Of a stretch of 64,000 nucleotides of DNA, positions 40,386 to 50,163 are shown piece by piece. Source of the DNA: Bradyrhizobium sp. WBOS07 (GTDB lineage Bacteria; Pseudomonadota; Alphaproteobacteria; Rhizobiales; Xanthobacteraceae). Below the pieces are notes generated by a model. The model was given only the letters and a program-made list of their open reading frames with translations. It made no database searches and was not told the DNA's origin. The position numbers and the translations under genes were made by a program. Numbering within the stretch: the stretch's first letter is position 1; each line of letters starts with the position of its first letter. The DNA lies in contig NZ_CP029008.1 of the NCBI RefSeq assembly GCF_024585165.1, positions 682,001 to 746,000 of the forward strand, read 5' to 3'.

Positions 40386-41159
40386 ATGAGCGCGTTTTAC
40401 CGAGAGAAGGTTCTTTCCGTTCAGCACTGGACCGACACGCTGTTCAGCTTCCGCGCCACGCGCGACACCGGCTTCCGCTTCCAGAACGGCCAGTTCGCCA
40501 TGATCGGCCTCGAAGTCGACGGCCGGCCGCTGCTGCGCGCCTACAGCATGGCGAGCGCCAACCACGAGGAAGAGCTCGAGTTCTTCTCGATCAAGGTGCA
40601 GGACGGCCCGCTGACCTCGCGCCTGCAGAAGATCAAGGAAGGCGACACCATCCTGGTCGGCCGCAAGGCGACCGGCACTCTGATCACCGACAACCTCCTT
40701 CCCGGCAAGCGGCTGATGCTGCTCTCGACCGGCACCGGCCTTGCCCCGTTCGCGAGCCTGATCAAGGACCCCGAGGTCTACGAGCAGTTCGAGTCCATCG
40801 TGCTGGTGCACGGCTGCCGCCAGGTCTCCGAGCTCGCCTATGGCGAGAAGCTCGTCGCCACCTTGCGCGAGGATGAGCTGTTCGGCGAGCTGCTCGCAGA
40901 CAAGCTCGTCTACTATCCGACCGTGACCCGCGAGCCGTTCAAGAACCGCGGCCGCATCACCGACCTCATCAGCTCCGAGCAGATCTTCAACGACATCGGG
41001 CAATCGCCGCTCGACATCGCAACCGACCGCATCATGATGTGCGGCAGCCCGGCGATGCTGGAGGAGCTGAAGGTGATGTTCGAGAGCCGCGACTTCATCG
41101 AAGGCAGCGGCAACAAGCCCGGCCATTTCGTGATCGAGAAGGCGTTCGTCGAGCGGTAA
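40386..41159 (+). CDS. fpr: ferredoxin/flavodoxin-NADP(+) reductase
   Basis: The 257-residue FAD enzyme transfers electrons between NADPH and ferredoxin or flavodoxin. The FAD-binding RAYSMASANHEEELEFF (RxYS), the phosphate site KATGTLITDNLLPG, the NADP site LLSTGTGLAPFASLIKDPE and the C-terminal VIEKAFVER are typical of the bacterial fpr group. It supports oxidative stress defence and Fe-S or oxygenase electron supply. It is monocistronic and follows a long leader with a hairpin. Confidence 0.92.
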   Translation: MSAFYREKVLSVQHWTDTLFSFRATRDTGFRFQNGQFAMIGLEVDGRPLLRAYSMASANHEEELEFFSIKVQDGPLTSRLQKIKEGDTILVGRKATGTLITDNLLPGKRLMLLSTGTGLAPFASLIKDPEVYEQFESIVLVHGCRQVSELAYGEKLVATLREDELFGELLADKLVYYPTVTREPFKNRGRITDLISSEQIFNDIGQSPLDIATDRIMMCGSPAMLEELKVMFESRDFIEGSGNKPGHFVIEKAFVER

Positions 41160-41174
41160 GCTCGTCACGCTCTC

Positions 41175-41318
41175 GTGCCCCGGACGCAGTGCAGCGCCCC
41201 CGGCGATGCGAAGCATCGTCCGGTGCGATGCGCTGCAGAGCCGGGGCCCATCTCACTCATCGTGTGCTGTTGCAGTCTGGGTCCCGGGTCTGCGCTTGCG
41301 CTTGCCCGGGACACGGCT
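41175..41318. repeat. compound palindromic region (family G)
   Basis: Two imperfect inverted repeats lie in the 330-bp gap before the glutamate-synthase-like gene: GTGCCCCGG...CCGGGGCC around 41175-41248, with a small GCGATGC/GCATCG hairpin inside, and GGGTCCCGGGTC paired with CCCGGGAC at about 41280-41317. No gene is seen in the gap. Confidence 0.55.
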
Positions 41319-41490
41319 CATTTGCGGCCGTTCCAGGCCCCTCATCAATTCACCCCCTCTGCTGCACCGCAATACCCGGCCGTCAGGCTGATTGATTTGT
41401 CTCGGCCGAATTCGCTAGCCTGAAACAAGGGCCGCGTCATATCCGTATGACAGGCGAAGGCGTATCGTACCGCCTCATGCTGGCGAGAGG

Positions 41491-43188
41491 ATGGGAATCG
41501 TGGCCGAGGACAACAAGACGCAGCAAGCCCCCAAACGCCTGCCGCTGGCGGAAGAGGGGATCATGGAGACCCTGCTGCTGCCGTTCTCGCCGCGCTTCAT
41601 CGTGCTGACGATCTGCGCGGTCGTCACCGCGCTCCTGATCGGTATCGGCCTCGCCGACCGCAAGATCTTCGACATCATGCTGGTGCCGATCCTGATCTTC
41701 GGCGCGCTGACGCTGCTCGGCGTCCGCGATCTCCTGCAGAAGAGCCACGCGGTGCTGCGCAATTACCCGATCTCCGCGCATATCCGCTTCCTGCTCGAAG
41801 AGATACGGCCCGAGATGCGGCAATATTTCTTCGAGAGCGAGAAGGACGGCATGCCGTTCTCGCGCGACACCCGCGCGGTGGTCTATCAGCGCGCCAAGAT
41901 GGAGCTCGACAAGCGTCCGTTCGGCACCCAGGAGGACGTCTACCGCGAGGGCTATGAGTGGATGCACCATTCGGTCTCGCCGAAGACGCATGCCCAGGAA
42001 AAATTCCGCATCACCATCGGCGGTCCCGATTGCGAGAAGCCCTATTCGGCCTCGGTGTTCAACATCTCCGCGATGAGCTTCGGCGCGCTCAGCCCCAACG
42101 CGGTGCGGGCGCTCAATGCCGGTGCCAAGAAGGGCGGCTTCGCGCACGACACCGGGGAGGGTGGCGTCAGCCCCTATCACCGCGAGATGGGCGGCGACAT
42201 CATCTGGGAGATCGGCTCCGGCTATTTCGGCTGCCGCCATCTCGACGGCACCTTCGATCCCGAGGCGTTCGCGCGCGTCGCGAGCGACGACCAGATCAAG
42301 ATGGTCGAGCTCAAGGTCAGTCAGGGCGCCAAGCCCGGCCACGGCGGCGTGCTGCCGGCGGCAAAGGTCTCGGAGGAGATCTCCAAGATCCGCGGCGTCG
42401 CGATGGGCGAAGACTGCATCTCCCCGGCCTCGCACCGCGCGTTCTCCACGCCGTCAGGCATGATGCAGTTCATCGCCGAGATGCGCCGTCTCTCGGGCGG
42501 CAAGCCGGCCGGCTTCAAGCTCTGCATCGGCCATCCCTGGGAATTCCTGGCGATCTGCAAGGCGATGCTGGAGACCGGCATCTACCCGGACTTCATCGTC
42601 GTCGACGGCAATGAAGGCGGCACCGGTGCGGCTCCGCTGGAATTCATGGATCATCTGGGCATGCCGATGCGCGAGGGCGTCAGTTTCGTCCACAACGCGC
42701 TGATCGGCATCAATGCGCGCGACCGCATCAAGATCGGGGCATCCGGCAAGATCGCGACCGCCTTCGACATGGCGCGCGCGATGGCGATCGGCGCAGACTA
42801 TTGCAACTCGGCGCGCGGCTTCATGTTCTCGCTCGGCTGCATCCAGTCGCTGAGCTGTCACACCGACCGCTGTCCGACCGGGGTGGCGACGCAGGATCCG
42901 ACACGCGCGCGCGCGCTCTACGTGCCGCTGAAGATCGACCGCGTGCATAATTATCACCACGCGACGCTGCATTCGCTCACCGAGCTGATCGCCGCGGCCG
43001 GTCTTGAGCATCCGCAGCAGCTGCGCCCGATCCATTTCAGCCAGCGGACCTCGACGACCCAGGTGCGATCCTTTGCCCAGCTCTATCCGGAGCTGCGTCC
43101 GGGCGAGCTGCTCGAAGGCACCGCGGACCCGCGCTTCAGCGACGCCTGGCGGATGGCACGGGCGGACACGTTCCAGCCGGCGCTGTAG
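41491..43188 (+). CDS. membrane-anchored FMN-binding glutamate-synthase-like protein
   Basis: The 565-residue protein has two N-terminal membrane segments (about residues 30-50, FIVLTICAVVTALLIGIGL, and 58-75) followed by the FMN/Fe-S domain of glutamate synthase large subunits: NISAMSFGALSPNAV, KPGHGGVLPAAKV, VVDGNEGGTGAAP and a 3Fe-4S-like Cys motif in CIQSLSCHTDRCPTG. It lacks the N-terminal amidotransferase domain, so glutamine use is unlikely. This family is widespread but its reaction is uncertain. It stands alone. Confidence 0.85.
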   Translation: MGIVAEDNKTQQAPKRLPLAEEGIMETLLLPFSPRFIVLTICAVVTALLIGIGLADRKIFDIMLVPILIFGALTLLGVRDLLQKSHAVLRNYPISAHIRFLLEEIRPEMRQYFFESEKDGMPFSRDTRAVVYQRAKMELDKRPFGTQEDVYREGYEWMHHSVSPKTHAQEKFRITIGGPDCEKPYSASVFNISAMSFGALSPNAVRALNAGAKKGGFAHDTGEGGVSPYHREMGGDIIWEIGSGYFGCRHLDGTFDPEAFARVASDDQIKMVELKVSQGAKPGHGGVLPAAKVSEEISKIRGVAMGEDCISPASHRAFSTPSGMMQFIAEMRRLSGGKPAGFKLCIGHPWEFLAICKAMLETGIYPDFIVVDGNEGGTGAAPLEFMDHLGMPMREGVSFVHNALIGINARDRIKIGASGKIATAFDMARAMAIGADYCNSARGFMFSLGCIQSLSCHTDRCPTGVATQDPTRARALYVPLKIDRVHNYHHATLHSLTELIAAAGLEHPQQLRPIHFSQRTSTTQVRSFAQLYPELRPGELLEGTADPRFSDAWRMARADTFQPAL

Positions 43189-43282
43189 CAGTTGCCCCAC
43201 CGCGATACCGGCGTGCGCAAGACGCGGCGGGAGCGCGGCGGGCTTTTAACGGTTGGTTCAACTTTGGGTGTAAATTGCGCCC

Positions 43283-43522
43283 ATGGACGAACGGCGCGAC
43301 AAGGCAAGGCATCGCGTGCTGAAGGCCGGATCGATCGAGTTCGGCGGCGGCGCGATCGACTGCACCGTGCGCAACCTGTCCGACACCGGCGCCGCGCTCG
43401 ACGTCACCAGCCCGCTCGGCATTCCCGAGCGCTTCATCCTGTTCGTTCCGGCGGATGCAGCGCATCTGTCATGCACCGTGGTCTGGCGCAAGGAGAAGCG
43501 GATCGGCGTGAGGTTCGGATGA
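43283..43522 (+). CDS. PilZ-domain protein
   Basis: The 79-residue protein is essentially one PilZ domain, a c-di-GMP binder: the N-terminal RDKARHRVLKAG supplies the RxxxR arginines, and DCTVRNLSDTGAALDV carries the D/NxSxxG motif. Single-domain PilZ proteins act as second-messenger adaptors. No partner enzyme is adjacent. It precedes the CorC-type gene on the opposite strand. Confidence 0.88.
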   Translation: MDERRDKARHRVLKAGSIEFGGGAIDCTVRNLSDTGAALDVTSPLGIPERFILFVPADAAHLSCTVVWRKEKRIGVRFG

Positions 43523-43585
43523 GGGTTGTGTTCAGGTAAGCTCGCGCAGGGGCCAAATCGGCGCGCACGCGCGCTATCGCTCAAT

Positions 43586-44881
43586 TCACCCCGTCTCGAC
43601 CTCACTCAACCGGCTCGCCAGGATCTTGTCGATCCTCCGCCCGTCGAGATCGACCACCTCGATATGCCAATCGCCGAAGTCGAAGGCATCGCCGGCGTTC
43701 GGCAGCGCGCTGAATTGTTGCAGCACGAGGCCCGCCACCGTGTTGTAGCGGTGCGGCGGCAATTCGATGCCGAGCAGATCGCCGAATTCGTCGACCGGCA
43801 TCCAGCCGGAGATCAGGAGCGAATCGTCCGCGCGCCTGACATAGGCCGGCTCCGGCGGACCCGCCTCGGAATGGAAGGCGCCGACGATCGACTCGAGGAT
43901 GTCGGTGGCCGTCACCATGCCCTCGAAGCCACCGTATTCGTCGTAGACGAAACCGACATGAACCGGAGCGGCCCTCAGAATCGTCAGCACGTCGCGCGCG
44001 TCCGCCGACGCCGGGATGCCGGGTGCTTCGCGCACCAGCGCGCGCAGGTCGGGGTTGCGTTCGTTCATATAGGCGACCAGCAGGTCCTTGGCCTGGAGCA
44101 CGCCGATCGGCTTGTCGCGGTCGCCGTCGGAGACGGGAAAGCGCGAGTGCGGGCTGTTGGCGATGATCTCGCGAATCTCCTCAGGCGGGGCGTTCAGGTC
44201 GATCTCGTCGACCTCCGTGCGCGGCGTCATGACCGCGCCGGCCGGCCGGTCGCCGAGCCGCATCACGCCGGCGATCATCTCCTTCTCGCCGGGCTCGAGC
44301 ACGCCTGCATTCTCGGCTTCGCTGACAAGCTGATGGATCTCGTCCTCGGAGACCTTTTCCCCGGCCTTGCCGCCGCGGCCGAGCAGGGTGAGGATCAGCT
44401 TGCCGGAGACGTCGAGCAGAAAGACCAGCGGCAGCGAGACCTTCGCGAGCACGTGCATGGCCGGCGCGACGCGGACCGCGATGCTCTCGGGGTCGCGCAG
44501 CGCCACCTGTTTCGGCACCAGCTCGCCGACGATGAGGGTGGCGTAGGTGATGAGCGTGACGACGAGGCCGACCCCGACGATGTCGGCAATGCCCTTGGAG
44601 AGGCCGAGCTCGAGCAGCCATTGCGTCAGCCGCTGCCCGAGCGTCGCGCCCGAGAACGCGCCGGAGAGCACCCCGACCAGCGTGATGCCGATCTGCACCG
44701 TCGAGAGGAATTTGCCGGGATCGGCCGCCAGCGTCAGCGCCCGCTCGGCGCCGCGCACGCCCTTGGCCGCCAGCAGCGACAGCCGCGCCGGACGCGACGA
44801 GACCACGGCCAGCTCGGACATGGACAAGAGGCCATTGATCACGATCAGGACGACGACGATGACGAGTTCGACCGAGAGCAT
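43586..44881 (-). CDS. CNNM/CorC-type integral membrane protein with CBS domains
   Basis: The 431-residue protein has the N-terminal CNNM (DUF21) transmembrane domain (about residues 1-195, starting ELVIVVVLIVINGLLSMSE), a CBS pair (about 215-330, MTPRTEVDEIDLNAP and VGFVYDEYGGFEGMV) and the CorC/HlyC C-terminal module (about 345-431). Relatives take part in Mg/Co efflux or resistance and are often called hemolysin-like. It is divergent from the chemoreceptor gene across 241 bp. Confidence 0.9.
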   Translation of the reverse strand: MLSVELVIVVVLIVINGLLSMSELAVVSSRPARLSLLAAKGVRGAERALTLAADPGKFLSTVQIGITLVGVLSGAFSGATLGQRLTQWLLELGLSKGIADIVGVGLVVTLITYATLIVGELVPKQVALRDPESIAVRVAPAMHVLAKVSLPLVFLLDVSGKLILTLLGRGGKAGEKVSEDEIHQLVSEAENAGVLEPGEKEMIAGVMRLGDRPAGAVMTPRTEVDEIDLNAPPEEIREIIANSPHSRFPVSDGDRDKPIGVLQAKDLLVAYMNERNPDLRALVREAPGIPASADARDVLTILRAAPVHVGFVYDEYGGFEGMVTATDILESIVGAFHSEAGPPEPAYVRRADDSLLISGWMPVDEFGDLLGIELPPHRYNTVAGLVLQQFSALPNAGDAFDFGDWHIEVVDLDGRRIDKILASRLSEVETG

Positions 44882-45122
44882 TGAGATTCCGAGGTAAGGG
44901 AGTGTGGCCGCATGAACGGCACCTGCCTCGATATAGGTATTCAGAGCGGAAATGCCGTCAATCTTGCCGCATCCGCCGCCCGACGGAACCCATAGGTGAC
45001 GAATCCCCGGGGCATCCGCGACGCCCTGACACTCCGCGGAACTACGGATCGATGCTTAACGCCCCCTTCATGGCCGGCAGCTAAGTTTTCGCCATAGCAG
45101 AAATCTATTCGGAGACCCCAAG

Positions 45123-47198
45123 ATGCGAATCGGGAAACTTTTTGCGCTGTCGATGCTGACGGTGACGGTGTTCGCAGTCATCCTCGGCGCCGAGGTGCTG
45201 ATTCCGCAGACACGCATCTTCACGAACCGCTCCGACGCCATCAAGACCGTCGATGCCTTTGGTGCGACGCTGATGGCCAGCCAGCATGTCGCCAGCCTTC
45301 GTGCCCCCTATATCGGACCGATCTTCCAGGAAGGCGCCGCAACGCAGGCACAGCTCGAAGCTGCTACGAAGGCTGCGAAAGCCGCCGAGGCGGGCTTCGA
45401 GGCCGCACGGCGCGCCGTCATGGTGCTGGATGACGGCGGCGCGATCGCGGAGAATCTCGACCGTGCGGCGCGGCGGCTGAAGGAGGTCACCAATGCCGCC
45501 GATCGCGCGATGGGCGTTCCCCTGGCGGCGCGCGACAGCGCCGCGACCAAGGGCTTCCTTCCCGGTGTTGCCGAGGTCATCGGCCACATCGAACCGGTCA
45601 TGAACCGGCTCGAGGCGAAGGTCATCAACGCCGATTCCTCGCTTGCGGCGCTGTTGGGCCTGGCGCGAACCGCACAGGATCTGCGCGTTTCGGCTGGTAG
45701 CCGCGCCGCCACGTTGTCCCCGGCGCTGTCGGCACGTCGCCCACTCAACGCCGCCGAGCTGTCGCTGATGGACCGCATGCAGGGACGCGTGGAGGCTGAC
45801 CGCGAGCGCATCGAAGCCGGTATCGAGCAGCTCGGTAATCCCGCCCGCATCATTGCCGCGTTCAAGGCGGCAACGGACTCCTATTTCGGACAAGCCGCGG
45901 TTGCCGTGGACAAGGAGCTCCCTGCAGCCCGCGGTGACGGCAAGTACGGCGCGACCGCCGAGGATCTGGCGAAGGTCATCGTTCCCGCCATCCAGATGTT
46001 CTACGGCGTGCGCGATGCCGCGATTGCGGAAGCTGCCGAGCGCGCCACGGCTGCGCGCAACGGGGCCCTCGCGATGCTCGCGCTGGCCGGCGTCGCCGTG
46101 CTCGCCCTGCTCGGAACGCTCGGTGGCGTGACCATGATGCTGCGCAAGCGCGTGGTGACCCCGCTCGGCCGGATCGCGGACGTGATCGGAACGCTCGCCG
46201 CCGGACGGCACGAGGTCGAGATTCCCACGACCGGCCGCGATGACGAGATCGGCCAGGTGGCGGGCTCGCTGCAGCACTTCAAGGATTCGCTGCTCGCCAA
46301 GAAGGCCGCCGACGAGGCTGCTGCGGCCGAGGCCGAGGCGAAGCTGCGGCGCAGCCAGCGCATGGATCAGATCGCGCGCGAGTTCGAAGCCATGATCGGC
46401 GATGTGATCAACACGGTGTCGTCGGCCTCGTCCGAGCTCGAAGTATCGGCGGGCACGCTGACGAGCACGGCCGATCAATCGGAGAAGGTCACCGCAACCG
46501 TCGCGGCCGCTTCCGAGCAGGCCTCCACCAACGTGCAGACCGTTGCCGCGGCGGCCGAGGAAATGGCCTCGTCGGTCGACGAGATCAGCCGCCAAGTGCA
46601 GGATTCCGCGCGCATCGCCGGCGAGGCGGTGCAGCAGGCGGGGCGGACCAACGACCATGTCGGCGAGCTCGCCAAGGCTGCAGGGCGGATCGGGGATGTC
46701 GTCGAGCTGATCAGCCAGATCGCGGGCCAGACCAATCTTCTCGCCCTCAACGCCACCATCGAGGCGGCGCGTGCCGGCGAGGCCGGGCGCGGCTTTGCCG
46801 TCGTCGCCTCCGAGGTCAAGGCGCTCGCCGAGCAGACCGCCAAGGCGACCGGCGAGATCAGCCAGCAGATCTCCGGAATCCAGACCGCGACGGAGGAGTC
46901 CGTCGGCGCCATCAAGGCGATCGGCGACACCATCACCCGCATGTCGGAGATCGCCTCCGCGATCGCCTCGGCGGTCGAGGAGCAGGGCGCGGCGACGCGG
47001 GAAATCTCCCGCAACGTGCAACAGGCCGCGCGCGGCACCCAGCAGGTCTCCGCCAGCATCGTCGACGTGCAGCGCGGCGCCAGCCAGACCGGATCGGCCT
47101 CCGCCAACGTGCTCACGTCCGCGAGATCGCTGTCCGGCGAGAGCAGCCGTCTCAAGGTCGAGGTCGGCAAGTTCCTGGACGCGATCCGCGCGGCGTAG
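45123..47198 (+). CDS. methyl-accepting chemotaxis protein
   Basis: The 691-residue chemoreceptor has a first span at about residues 6-28, a large mostly helical periplasmic domain (about 30-310), a second span around 310-335 ([20 protein letters not shown]), HAMP at about 335-390 ([19 protein letters not shown]) and the cytoplasmic MCP domain with the hairpin tip [20 protein letters not shown] and flanking methylation helices. It signals to CheA through CheW. No che genes are nearby. Ligand unknown; the periplasmic domain has Ala-rich helical-bundle character. Confidence 0.93.
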   Translation: MRIGKLFALSMLTVTVFAVILGAEVLIPQTRIFTNRSDAIKTVDAFGATLMASQHVASLRAPYIGPIFQEGAATQAQLEAATKAAKAAEAGFEAARRAVMVLDDGGAIAENLDRAARRLKEVTNAADRAMGVPLAARDSAATKGFLPGVAEVIGHIEPVMNRLEAKVINADSSLAALLGLARTAQDLRVSAGSRAATLSPALSARRPLNAAELSLMDRMQGRVEADRERIEAGIEQLGNPARIIAAFKAATDSYFGQAAVAVDKELPAARGDGKYGATAEDLAKVIVPAIQMFYGVRDAAIAEAAERATAARNGALAMLALAGVAVLALLGTLGGVTMMLRKRVVTPLGRIADVIGTLAAGRHEVEIPTTGRDDEIGQVAGSLQHFKDSLLAKKAADEAAAAEAEAKLRRSQRMDQIAREFEAMIGDVINTVSSASSELEVSAGTLTSTADQSEKVTATVAAASEQASTNVQTVAAAAEEMASSVDEISRQVQDSARIAGEAVQQAGRTNDHVGELAKAAGRIGDVVELISQIAGQTNLLALNATIEAARAGEAGRGFAVVASEVKALAEQTAKATGEISQQISGIQTATEESVGAIKAIGDTITRMSEIASAIASAVEEQGAATREISRNVQQAARGTQQVSASIVDVQRGASQTGSASANVLTSARSLSGESSRLKVEVGKFLDAIRAA

Positions 47199-47259
47199 CT
47201 TCACCTCTCCCGCTCGCGGGCAGGGCAATCGCATATGGGAGCGATCTCGCCCGTGGCCA

Positions 47260-47386
47260 TCCTTCGAGACGCCCGCCGTTGGCGGGCCCTCAGGATGAGG
47301 GCGGAGCGTGCGGCTGCAGTTTCAACGAGCACGGATGTTGCGTAGCCTCATCCTGAGGAGCCCGCGCAAGCAGGCGTCTCGAAGGA
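47260..47386. repeat. palindromic element (family E)
   Basis: TCCTTCGAGACGC (47260-47272) pairs exactly with GCGTCTCGAAGGA (47374-47386), and an inner CCTCAGGATGAGG/CCTCATCCTGAGG repeats the pairing. It lies in the convergent gap between the chemoreceptor and the porin, where it could stop transcription from both sides. Confidence 0.85.
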
Positions 47387-47422
47387 CGAGGCGCGCGCTC
47401 AGATGGCGCCACAAGTCGCTGC

Positions 47423-49432
47423 TCAGAACTCGCCGTGCAGCCGTCCTGAGAATACCGACACCGGTCCGCGGTCGGCATTGTAGGCGGGGTTGACGATCAG
47501 CTGGTAGTCGGCGGTGAGCGTGATGCTCTTGTTCAGAGCATAGGCGTAATAGGTCTCCAGCACGCGTTCCCTGCGGTAGTTGAGCCGGCCGTCGCCGATC
47601 AGCGGGCCGAGGCCGCCGGCGGCGATGAAGTCGCGATGGTCCTGCGACAGCGCGTTGACGGCGCCGGCGATGGCGACGACGTCGTCGGGCCGGCCCCATC
47701 TCGTGCCTTTCACCGAGACGCCGCCGGACAGGCTGCGGTCGATGTCGGTGAAGGCCATGATCTCGTTGCGGCCGTCGTTCCAGCTCCAGCGGCCGAACAC
47801 GCCGATGTCGGCGGCGATCGCCTGTTCGAGGTTGAGCGCGTAACCGTATTTGATGCGGCCGCGGCGGGTCTGGCTGATATCGACCCCGAACGCGGGATTG
47901 TCCAGCGTCTCGCGATAGCTGCCGGAGAAGGCGCTGTTGACGAAACCGAGCACGCGCAGCTTGCCGGGCTGGCCGAACAGCGAATAGCGGGTCTCGAGCT
48001 CCGCCACATACTCGCCGCGGCGACCGACATTCATGTCGAAATTACTGGAGTTCGATTCCGCGCCGATCAGGAAATAGCCGCCGCGCAGGGCCCATTGCTT
48101 CTGGTTCAATTCGGCCGTGGCGCCGTAGCCGAGGCCGAGCTTGTCGGCGGCGTAGTCGAAGGCGCCGGAGGCCCAGATCGACCAGTTCATGAAGTCTTTG
48201 CGCGGATCGTGCGCGTAGGAATTGCCGTCGAACACGTCGACCACGGAGAACTTGCCGACCTGCAGGGTCAGGCGCGAGACATCGACCTTGCTCGCGAGCT
48301 GGAGCTGGCCGGAGGCAAGCTGCTCCTGCTCGCCGCCGAAACCGAAGGTGTGTCGCACGAACAGCCGCGAGGCGTTGAAGTGCGGATAGGGGAAGCCGGA
48401 CTTCTGCGCTTCGCCGTTGGGGAAGCCGGCGGCGCCCGTCGTGTTGTTGAAACCGAATCCCTGCAGCAGCTCGGGGTTGAAGTAGACCTCACCGCCGTCC
48501 CACAGCCGCGCATTGAGATAGAGCGAATTGCTCCACGTCTGCTGAAAATCGGGCGACGGGAGCAGGCTGTTCGGTCCGGTATAGGGCGCGCGGAACGCGG
48601 GGTAGCCCTGGCCCAGCGCGGTCGACTGGCCGTGAATCTCCCAGCGGCTGGACTCGGTGTCGGTCACATCCGACTTCGGATTGTAGGTCGGCACGCCGGG
48701 CCAGTCGATCTTGCGATTGAGGCCGAGCCGCAGGCTGTGAAGATCCATCGACGAGGAATATTGCCCGCCCGAGGGGAAGGTGACGCTGGCGTTGTCGTAT
48801 TTGCTGTAGAGATATTCTAGCCGGGTGGTCCAATGCGGCGCGAAGGCGTATTCGACGCCGCCGCCCGCGGTCCAGCCGAACCGCGTGTGCAGCACTTTCT
48901 CTTCAGTGCCGCCGTTCGGCGTCGAGAGGAAGCGCTCGCCGGTGAAGGCCGCGCCGCCGGTGGCATAGACCAGCCAATTGCCGCTGGCATAGCCAAGCCG
49001 CGCGCGCAGGCTCGCGACATAGTCCCAGCGTTCCTCCGCGAAGGACAGCGCGGTCCCCGTCGACGACACGACGTGGTTGGAGGGCAGATAATTCGGAAAG
49101 GAGATGTCGCCTTCGACGCCGAGCAGCAGGCCCGAAGCGAGGCGCCAATTGTAGCCGGCCTGGACGCCGCCGGTCGCGCCGGTGAAGACGTTGTTGTCGG
49201 TTGCGAATGTGGGATCGGTCAGCGTCGCGGCGGACGTGCCGCGGGTGACGCCGGCATGCGCGCCGATATAGAGGCCGGTCCAGTCGTAGACCGCCTTCAG
49301 CGCCGGCGCCTTGAGCGGCAGATCGGCCGCGCGGCCTGTTGCGGGAAAAGCCAGCACGCCCGAGGCAATCGCCGCGGCCGTCCGCAAGGTCCTGTAGCGG
49401 TGATCTCTCAACGTCAAAACGCACGCCCCCAA
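47423..49432 (-). CDS. fusion porin: Omp25-like beta-barrel plus OprB carbohydrate porin
   Basis: The 669-residue outer-membrane protein starts with a signal peptide ending GRAADLPLKAP, then an eight-strand barrel of the Omp25/31 type (about residues 45-240, YDWTGLYIGAHAG and SLRLGLNRKI), and then a second, larger OprB-like barrel (about 255-669, GRRGEYVAELETRYSLFG and ending FSGRLHGEF). OprB porins pass sugars. Two barrels in one chain are unusual. No ATG is in frame; TTG at 49432 (or 49417) is the start proposed. Candidate Fur-like dyad upstream at 49574. Confidence 0.82.
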   Translation of the reverse strand: MGACVLTLRDHRYRTLRTAAAIASGVLAFPATGRAADLPLKAPALKAVYDWTGLYIGAHAGVTRGTSAATLTDPTFATDNNVFTGATGGVQAGYNWRLASGLLLGVEGDISFPNYLPSNHVVSSTGTALSFAEERWDYVASLRARLGYASGNWLVYATGGAAFTGERFLSTPNGGTEEKVLHTRFGWTAGGGVEYAFAPHWTTRLEYLYSKYDNASVTFPSGGQYSSSMDLHSLRLGLNRKIDWPGVPTYNPKSDVTDTESSRWEIHGQSTALGQGYPAFRAPYTGPNSLLPSPDFQQTWSNSLYLNARLWDGGEVYFNPELLQGFGFNNTTGAAGFPNGEAQKSGFPYPHFNASRLFVRHTFGFGGEQEQLASGQLQLASKVDVSRLTLQVGKFSVVDVFDGNSYAHDPRKDFMNWSIWASGAFDYAADKLGLGYGATAELNQKQWALRGGYFLIGAESNSSNFDMNVGRRGEYVAELETRYSLFGQPGKLRVLGFVNSAFSGSYRETLDNPAFGVDISQTRRGRIKYGYALNLEQAIAADIGVFGRWSWNDGRNEIMAFTDIDRSLSGGVSVKGTRWGRPDDVVAIAGAVNALSQDHRDFIAAGGLGPLIGDGRLNYRRERVLETYYAYALNKSITLTADYQLIVNPAYNADRGPVSVFSGRLHGEF

Positions 49433-49760
49433 ACGCGAATGTCATCCATCCACCGCGACATCCCTGCCGATTCGCGGCGGCCCTGTCATCAGTCTTGGGC
49501 GCCTGCGCGCCGCCGAGATGACCCCGGCCCGAGCCGACTTCGTCCCAAGCTCCTGACCCTGCGACAAGTCTTATTGCTACTAATTCGCAATAGCAACTAA
49601 ATCTGGATCGCCCCCGAGGATGGATCGCACCGCTGTATGACGAGACTGCAACAATCCAGCGGGCTTCAACATGAATGACCCCGCCCGGGCACGACACGGG
49701 GTGGATGAGGCGCCCGTGTCGGACGCAGGATCCACGTGAGATCGGCCTCAGGTACTCAAA
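49433..49760. promoter_or_regulatory. porin upstream region with TTGCTA-N11-TAGCAA dyad
   Basis: The 328-bp gap contains no credible gene. A perfect 6-bp dyad with an 11-bp spacer occupies 49574-49596 about 140 bases before the porin start. It resembles a metal- or iron-type operator but could be chance. Confidence 0.35.
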
Positions 49761-50024
49761 TTAGTAGCAGGTACGAACGCGGCCGACGTACTGGCCGAAG
49801 GCGTTGTACTGGGCGACCCAGCCGCAGCGGCGATAGCCGTGGTAATAGGGGTCGTTGGTGGCGGCGATCGCGGAGCCGACGACGGCGGCGGTGGCGATGC
49901 CGGCGCCCACACCCCAGACCCAGCCGGGCTGCTTGGCTTCGGCCTGCGAGGTGGTGGACACGATGCTGCCGGTCAGGGCGAGCGTGGCGAGAGCGGCGGC
50001 GGCAAGCTTGGTCTTGATCGACAT
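49761..50024 (-). CDS. small secreted protein, unknown function
   Basis: The 87-residue protein from the ATG at 50024 has a signal peptide (MSIKTKLAAAALATLALTGS, cleavage near QAEAK). The mature part has a Gly/Ala/Val-rich hydrophobic segment (WGVGAGIATAAVVGSAIAAT) that could span a membrane and a Tyr/Cys-rich tail (DPYYHGYRRCGW...RVRTCY). Rhizobia carry many such small proteins with no assigned role. A four-residue longer start at 50036 is possible. Confidence 0.65.
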   Translation of the reverse strand: MSIKTKLAAAALATLALTGSIVSTTSQAEAKQPGWVWGVGAGIATAAVVGSAIAATNDPYYHGYRRCGWVAQYNAFGQYVGRVRTCY

Positions 50025-50163
50025 GAGAAACTCCATCCGGGTTGAGGCGGTCCGTTGTGGCCCGCGTGCCCAGTTGGACGGAGGCTCCTCGCGTCCGGTT
50101 CGAAAGCAGCAGATCCGCTGCCGGAGCCGAGACCTTTCCTGAATGATTCCAGGATTATAGTGG

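Noticed and set aside
45105..47234. 709-residue minus-strand frame opposite the chemoreceptor
   Set aside because: Composition is that of an antisense shadow (Arg/His/Gly-rich); the chemoreceptor motifs are clear on the plus strand.
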